A stretch of DNA of 57,800 nucleotides from Glutamicibacter ardleyensis. GTDB taxonomy: Bacteria; Actinomycetota; Actinomycetes; Actinomycetales; Micrococcaceae. The number at the start of each line of letters is the position of its first letter. The stretch's first letter is position 1. The DNA lies in assembly GCF_014644555.1 (NCBI RefSeq), contig NZ_BMKX01000014.1, positions 1 through 57,800 of the forward strand. Direction: 5' to 3'. Below the pieces are notes generated by a model. That model saw only the letters and a program-made list of their open reading frames with translations, was not told where the DNA came from and ran no database searches. Shown in pieces: positions 54,827 through 57,800 of this stretch. Both the position numbers and the translations under genes were made by a program.

Positions 54827-54986
54827 GTTCTCTACCTCTTCCAAACGTGTAGATCAGATTTTGAAATTCTTTTTCGAATCCCAAAGCTGCAACTGGTTAC
54901 TTTGAGATTACTGACTTCAACTGCTAGATGCGCGGTTTCATGCCCTTGTTTCGCTCACGGCGCATGACTATACCGACAGCGAACAC

Positions 54987-55032
54987 AAAAGTAGCCACCT
55001 ACCAACTTGTTTCCAAGTGGGTAGGTGGCTAC
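54987..55032 (-). terminator. Intrinsic terminator after tig
   Basis: A stem of about 17 bp (54991-55007 region with 55014-55032) around GAAA, followed on the minus strand by TTTTGTG. It ends the tig transcript 14 bp past its stop. Confidence 0.85.
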
Positions 55033-55045
55033 CGAGGTTGCGAGA

Positions 55046-56374
55046 CTACTTAGCCTCTGCGGTTTCCTCTACAGCTTCTTCTTCGCCAGCTGGCTTCACG
55101 AATGAAGTCAGGTCCACAGCGGCACCGTTCGAATCGGTGACGGTTGCGAATTCAAGAACCTTGGCAAGTGCCTTGCGACGGCGAACTTCGCCCATCAACA
55201 TTGGAACCTGGCCGGCGCCGTCAAGCATCTGCGCGAACTGGTTTGGCTCCATGCCGTACTGACCTGCGGTCTGCACGATGTAGTCGATCAGCTCGGACTG
55301 CTCAACGCCAACTTCCTCGGCGTCAGCAACGGCGTCAAGGATGATTTCGTTCTTGAAAGCACGCTCGGTGTTCTCGCGAACTTCTGCGCGGTGCTCTTCG
55401 GTGTCGTGGTCAGCTTCAGCATCTGGTGCGTTGAAGTGCTGTTCGATCTGCTCGTCGATTACGGAAGCAGGAACAGGAACCTCAACCAGTTCAACCAGCT
55501 TGTCGAGAACTAGCTCGCGAGCTTCTACGCCCTGCTCAGTGATCTTGCCTTCGGCAGCATCCTTGGACAGCGATTCGCGTAGTTCTGCGAGGGTGTCGAA
55601 CTCGGAAGCTAGCTGAGCAAAGTCATCGTTTGCTTCTGGCAGCTCACGGGTCTTGACCGCAGAGACAACAACCTTGACGATCGCGGTCTTGCCTGCGTGC
55701 TCGCCACCGGCAAGGGTGGTCTCGAAGGTGGCGTCTTCGCCTGCTGAAAGGCCAGTAACAGCCTCGTCCATGCCCTCAAGCATGTTGCCCGAACCAACCT
55801 GGTAGGACAGGCCCTGAGCTGCGTCTACCTCTTCGCCCTCGACCGCTGCGGTCAGGTCCAAGGTGACGAAGGAATCTGCAGCAGCTGGTGCTTCAACATC
55901 CTTCAGGGTGCCGAAGCGACCGCGCAGGTCATCAAGGGCCTTATCGATGTCTTCGTCAGCAACTTCCTTAGCCTCGACGGAAACTTCAATACCCTTGTAG
56001 TCAGGTAGTTCAACCTTCGGACGGATATCTACTTCGAAGGTGAAGACCAACTGGCCTTCGCCTTCCTTCTCGATGGAAGGAAGTTCGGTGATGTCAACCT
56101 CTGGGCGGGAAAGCGGGGTCAGTTCGTTCTCGACCATAGCCTTCTGGTAGAAGTCGTTCAGGCCCTCGTTCACAGCGGTTTCGATGACGTATCCGCGACC
56201 AACGCGCTGATCGATCATACGAGTCGGCACCTTGCCCTTACGGAAGCCTGGAACCTGAATCTGCTGAGCGATGGTCTTGTACGCCTCATCGACGCGGGGC
56301 TTCAGTTCCTCATAAGGAACCTCAACGGTCAGTTTCACCCGGGTCGGGTTGACGTTTTCGACGGCGCTCTTCAC
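55046..56374 (-). CDS. tig: Trigger factor
   Basis: A 442-residue ribosome-bound chaperone and prolyl isomerase. The ribosome-docking signature GFRKGKVP is at 43-50; the FKBP-type domain spans about 160-245 ([17 protein letters not shown], then [20 protein letters not shown]); the C-terminal arm domain follows. The tail is acidic ([14 protein letters not shown]), as is common in actinobacteria. It is followed by clpP1 and clpP2, a normal grouping of folding and proteolysis genes. Confidence 0.96.
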   Translation of the reverse strand: MKSAVENVNPTRVKLTVEVPYEELKPRVDEAYKTIAQQIQVPGFRKGKVPTRMIDQRVGRGYVIETAVNEGLNDFYQKAMVENELTPLSRPEVDITELPSIEKEGEGQLVFTFEVDIRPKVELPDYKGIEVSVEAKEVADEDIDKALDDLRGRFGTLKDVEAPAAADSFVTLDLTAAVEGEEVDAAQGLSYQVGSGNMLEGMDEAVTGLSAGEDATFETTLAGGEHAGKTAIVKVVVSAVKTRELPEANDDFAQLASEFDTLAELRESLSKDAAEGKITEQGVEARELVLDKLVELVEVPVPASVIDEQIEQHFNAPDAEADHDTEEHRAEVRENTERAFKNEIILDAVADAEEVGVEQSELIDYIVQTAGQYGMEPNQFAQMLDGAGQVPMLMGEVRRRKALAKVLEFATVTDSNGAAVDLTSFVKPAGEEEAVEETAEAK

Positions 56375-56415
56375 AGCGTTGTACTCCTGAGTGTCTAAGA
56401 ATTAGGTTTTATCTG

Positions 56416-56450
56416 CAAAAAACCCCGCAACATGGTGGCGTTGCGGGGTT
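56416..56450 (-). terminator. Terminator after tRNA-Pro(TGG) copy 1
   Basis: An 11-bp stem (56421-56431 with 56440-56450) and 8-nt loop, followed on the minus strand by six Ts. It is 11 nt past the tRNA and 41 bp before the tig start. Confidence 0.85.
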
Positions 56451-56461
56451 GTTCGACAGAG

Positions 56462-56536
56462 TCGGGGTGACAGGATTCGAACCTGCGACCTCACGCTCCC
56501 AAAGCGCGCGCTCTAGCCAAGCTGAGCTACACCCCG
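56462..56536 (-). tRNA. tRNA-Pro, anticodon TGG (copy 1)
   Basis: A 75-nt cloverleaf on the minus strand: acceptor CGGGGTG with CACCCCG, anticodon loop TTTGGGA (TGG, reads CCA), T-loop TTCGAAT. It is nearly identical to the copy at 56692; the two differ at position 7-66 (G-C here, A-T there). It has its own terminator. Confidence 0.95.
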
Positions 56537-56619
56537 ATTAGCAGTGAACAGTCTAACCCGAGTCATCCTGTATCCACTAATCGTTTGCGATTCTTGCCAG
56601 ATACTTTTTATTGTTTCCG

Positions 56620-56639
56620 GTGATCACAAGAACTAAATT
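56620..56639 (-). repeat. 20-bp element upstream of tRNA-Pro copy 1
   Basis: On the minus strand this carries TTCTTGTGATCAC, and 19 of 20 bases match 56843-56862. It lies 83 nt before the tRNA 5-prime end. The same spacing (76 nt) holds for copy 2, so it belongs to a duplicated unit or a conserved control element. Confidence 0.7.
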
Positions 56640-56691
56640 ATCTTTAGATCTTTTTATCATGCAACAATTTCCGAAGAACTTATCTCATGAG

Positions 56692-56766
56692 TCGGGGTAA
56701 CAGGATTCGAACCTGCGACCTCACGCTCCCAAAGCGCGCGCTCTAGCCAAGCTGAGCTATACCCCG
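56692..56766 (-). tRNA. tRNA-Pro, anticodon TGG (copy 2)
   Basis: A 75-nt cloverleaf on the minus strand with acceptor CGGGGTA and TACCCCG. The difference from copy 1 is a compensatory pair change in the acceptor stem. Normal T-loop and anticodon stem. No terminator is visible between this copy and copy 1, so both may be in one transcript or separate ones. Confidence 0.95.
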
Positions 56767-57133
56767 TTGTGCTCTGTGTGAAAATCGCTTTTCACCTGAG
56801 CCAACGTCTTGTGAATCTTTGCTGGGAAGTTGTTATCCCTGCGTGATCACAAGAAATAAATTTACACGGGTTCGAGCTAAAAGCAAAATCGGCTTCCTCG
56901 TGTTCAAAACTTCTAACTTCTGCGAATTTACGCGGGTTTTCTGGCGTTGACGTCTGTTTTTGAGGTAAAACACCGAAAAAGGTGAGTTGAGTAACAAGCT
57001 TTTTCCATGTTCTTCACAGAAATAGCCCGGAACGCTCACAGTCAACTCTCCGACCTACGTTTCGAACTGTGCTTTCCGGGTTTGTTGGTAGCCTTCCACT
57101 GCCCACACAGCGGTGAATAGTACCCTTTTAGCC
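56767..57133. other. Intergenic region, no gene seen
   Basis: About 370 bp between tRNA-Pro copy 2 (minus) and the VOC gene (plus). It contains the 20-bp repeat, a hairpin GTGAAAA/TTTTCAC at about 56778-56795, and otherwise AT-rich sequence. A minus-strand frame at 56833-57045 lacks a ribosome-binding site and looks like chance. Confidence 0.5.
56843..56862 (-). repeat. 20-bp element upstream of tRNA-Pro copy 2
   Basis: Matches 56620-56639 at 19 of 20 bases and lies 76 nt before the 5-prime end of the second tRNA-Pro. It contains the palindromic TGATCA. Confidence 0.7.
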
Positions 57134-57616
57134 ATGCTGACTACATGGACACTGACTTTTGATTGCGCAGCTCCTGCACAACTTGCTAGCTTCTGGAAGG
57201 CTGCGCTGGGATATGTGGACGCTGAAGCCCCCGCCGGCTTCGTCTCCTGGGAGGACTGGCTGATTGCTTGCGAAGTGCCACCAGCGGAATGGGATGACGG
57301 TGCAGTCATCTGCGACCCGACCGGTGTCGGCCCGCAAATTTCAATGCTCAAGGTGCCCGAAGCCAAAATCGCGAAAAATCGTATTCATCTGGACGTGAAA
57401 ATAGGACTGGGTCGCGACCAGCCCGCCGAGCAACGCGGGGCTCGAGTTGAAGCGAAAGTCGAGCAGCTAATACAGCTCGGGGCTAAGGAACTATCCAAAC
57501 ACTTCATGCACGGACATCTAGATCACGTAGTGCTTTCAGATCCCGAGGGGAATGAATTCTGCGGGTTAAGTGCCAAAAAGTGTGTACAGAAACCCCTCAA
57601 AACAACTAACCACTAG
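57134..57616 (+). CDS. VOC (glyoxalase-like) family protein, C-terminus altered by an IS
   Basis: About 160 residues from the ATG at 57134 (MLTTWTLTFDCAAP). It has a single glyoxalase/bleomycin-resistance type fold: FWKAALGYVDAEAP, GPQISMLKVPEAKIAKNRIHLDV, and the family end DHVVLSDPEGNEFC. Such proteins bind metals and act on small ligands; the substrate is unknown. The last ~15 codons (after about AKKC) run into what looks like the left end of an insertion sequence, so the natural stop was probably just after NEFC. The GTG at 57113 is a possible earlier start. Confidence 0.7.
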   Translation: MLTTWTLTFDCAAPAQLASFWKAALGYVDAEAPAGFVSWEDWLIACEVPPAEWDDGAVICDPTGVGPQISMLKVPEAKIAKNRIHLDVKIGLGRDQPAEQRGARVEAKVEQLIQLGAKELSKHFMHGHLDHVVLSDPEGNEFCGLSAKKCVQKPLKTTNH

Positions 57617-57800
57617 GGCTAACACCACCAACACATGCTTTGAAAGCATGTACCGTGGCAAAAGTTGCGAATCAACCCCTCTGCGATGTATGCGGAAACA
57701 AACAAGTAAAAAACGGGAAAACCAGCGCTGGACGCACCCGATGGCGATGCAAAAACTGCGGCGCGTCCAGCACAATATCCTGCCCAGACATCACCGCCAA
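57575..57800 (+). mobile_element. Left end of an IS1249-like (IS256 family) insertion sequence, partial
   Basis: The edge begins near GTGTGTACAGAAACCCC (about 57579-57596), which resembles the terminal repeats of IS256-family elements. A short hairpin (CATGCTTT/AAAGCATG, 57634-57650) precedes the transposase start. The window ends inside the element, so the right end, the target duplication and the full transposase cannot be checked. Confidence 0.65.
57655..57800 (+). CDS. IS1249-like transposase, N-terminal part only
   Basis: A GTG-started frame running off the right edge. The 48 visible residues form a zinc ribbon with C10, C13, C32 and C35 (PLCDVCG then RWRCKNCG), and KNGKTSAGRTRWRC is typical of the IS1249-type transposases of the IS256 family found in corynebacteria and Arthrobacter relatives. 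The catalytic DDE domain is outside the window. Confidence 0.75.
   Translation, partial: MAKVANQPLCDVCGNKQVKNGKTSAGRTRWRCKNCGASSTISCPDITA

Noticed and set aside
56833-57045. 70-codon minus-strand frame upstream of tRNA-Pro copy 2
   Set aside because: It overlaps the 20-bp repeat and lacks a ribosome-binding site; composition looks random.
1-57800. CRISPR array, prophage or biosynthetic gene cluster
   Set aside because: I found no spaced direct repeats of 24-40 bp, no phage structural or integrase genes and no NRPS, PKS or RiPP genes; the content is core metabolism.

Overview
The window is chromosomal DNA of a high-GC Gram-positive actinobacterium, most likely a member of the Micrococcaceae close to Arthrobacter or Glutamicibacter. 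The evidence is the gene order rne-rplU-rpmA-obg-proB-proA-nadD-rsfS, the pair of clpP genes after tig, a T-box leader on a eukaryote-type ileS, an FprA-type reductase, a mycothiol-era DsbA-like protein, and several families typical of actinobacteria (DUF4233 after folC, DUF2809, DUF2871, DUF4232). The genus is an inference from gene order and protein style; no 16S gene is present. Nearly all genes look like core chromosome. I see no prophage, CRISPR array or large biosynthetic cluster. The only mobile element is the left end of an IS1249/IS256-type insertion sequence cut off by the right edge.

Left part (1-5400): a minus-strand group of an AlkD-like DNA alkylation repair protein, a small tyrosine phosphatase, a GyrI-like ligand-binding protein and a CorA magnesium channel; then a plus-strand membrane-anchored DUF4232 protein and two minus-strand tRNA-Ala genes, the CGC one having unusual sequence defects. 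5480-16540 is a long minus-strand housekeeping block: RNase E/G, ribosomal proteins L21 and L27, Obg GTPase, proline synthesis (ProB, ProA), NadD, an Ala/Pro/Lys-rich tail-anchored protein and the ribosome silencing factor RsfS. 17000-21350 runs on the plus strand: VKOR, DUF2809, two GNAT acetyltransferases, an AI-2E-type permease and a solitary Phd/YefM-like antitoxin. 21545-27262 is the minus-strand ndk-DUF4233-folC-ileS block led by a T-box. A secreted glycerophosphodiesterase follows.

28900-33450 is a plus-strand module: a NarL-type two-component system (histidine kinase, LuxR response regulator), then an MMPL exporter coupled to a DUF2871 membrane protein. 33590-34593 holds a DnaQ-type exonuclease-BRCT gene broken by a perfect 29-bp tandem duplication. 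34851-45946 is a tightly packed minus-strand sulfur assimilation cluster: SDR, sirohydrochlorin chelatase, sulfite reductase, APS-type reductase CysH, CysD, CysN, a sulfonate/taurine-type ABC transporter (binding protein, ATPase, permease), SUMT (CobA) and an FprA ferredoxin/NADP reductase. Together these would cover uptake, activation and reduction of sulfate to sulfide, siroheme synthesis for the sulfite reductase, and probably electron supply.

46148-57800: valS (plus), a DUF4870 protein (plus), a secreted trypsin-like protease, a DsbA-like protein, and clpX, clpP2, clpP1 and tig (all minus), followed by two near-identical tRNA-Pro(TGG) genes, a VOC-family protein and the IS end.

The points most worth a second look are the 29-bp duplication in the exonuclease-BRCT gene, the aberrant tRNA-Ala(CGC), the ileS T-box, the duplicated tRNA-Pro units sharing an upstream 20-bp element, the self-contained sulfur operon with a perfect palindrome at its promoter, and an interleaved (pseudoknot-like) inverted repeat at 27440-27495. 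I did not find a clearly new defence or secretion system here.
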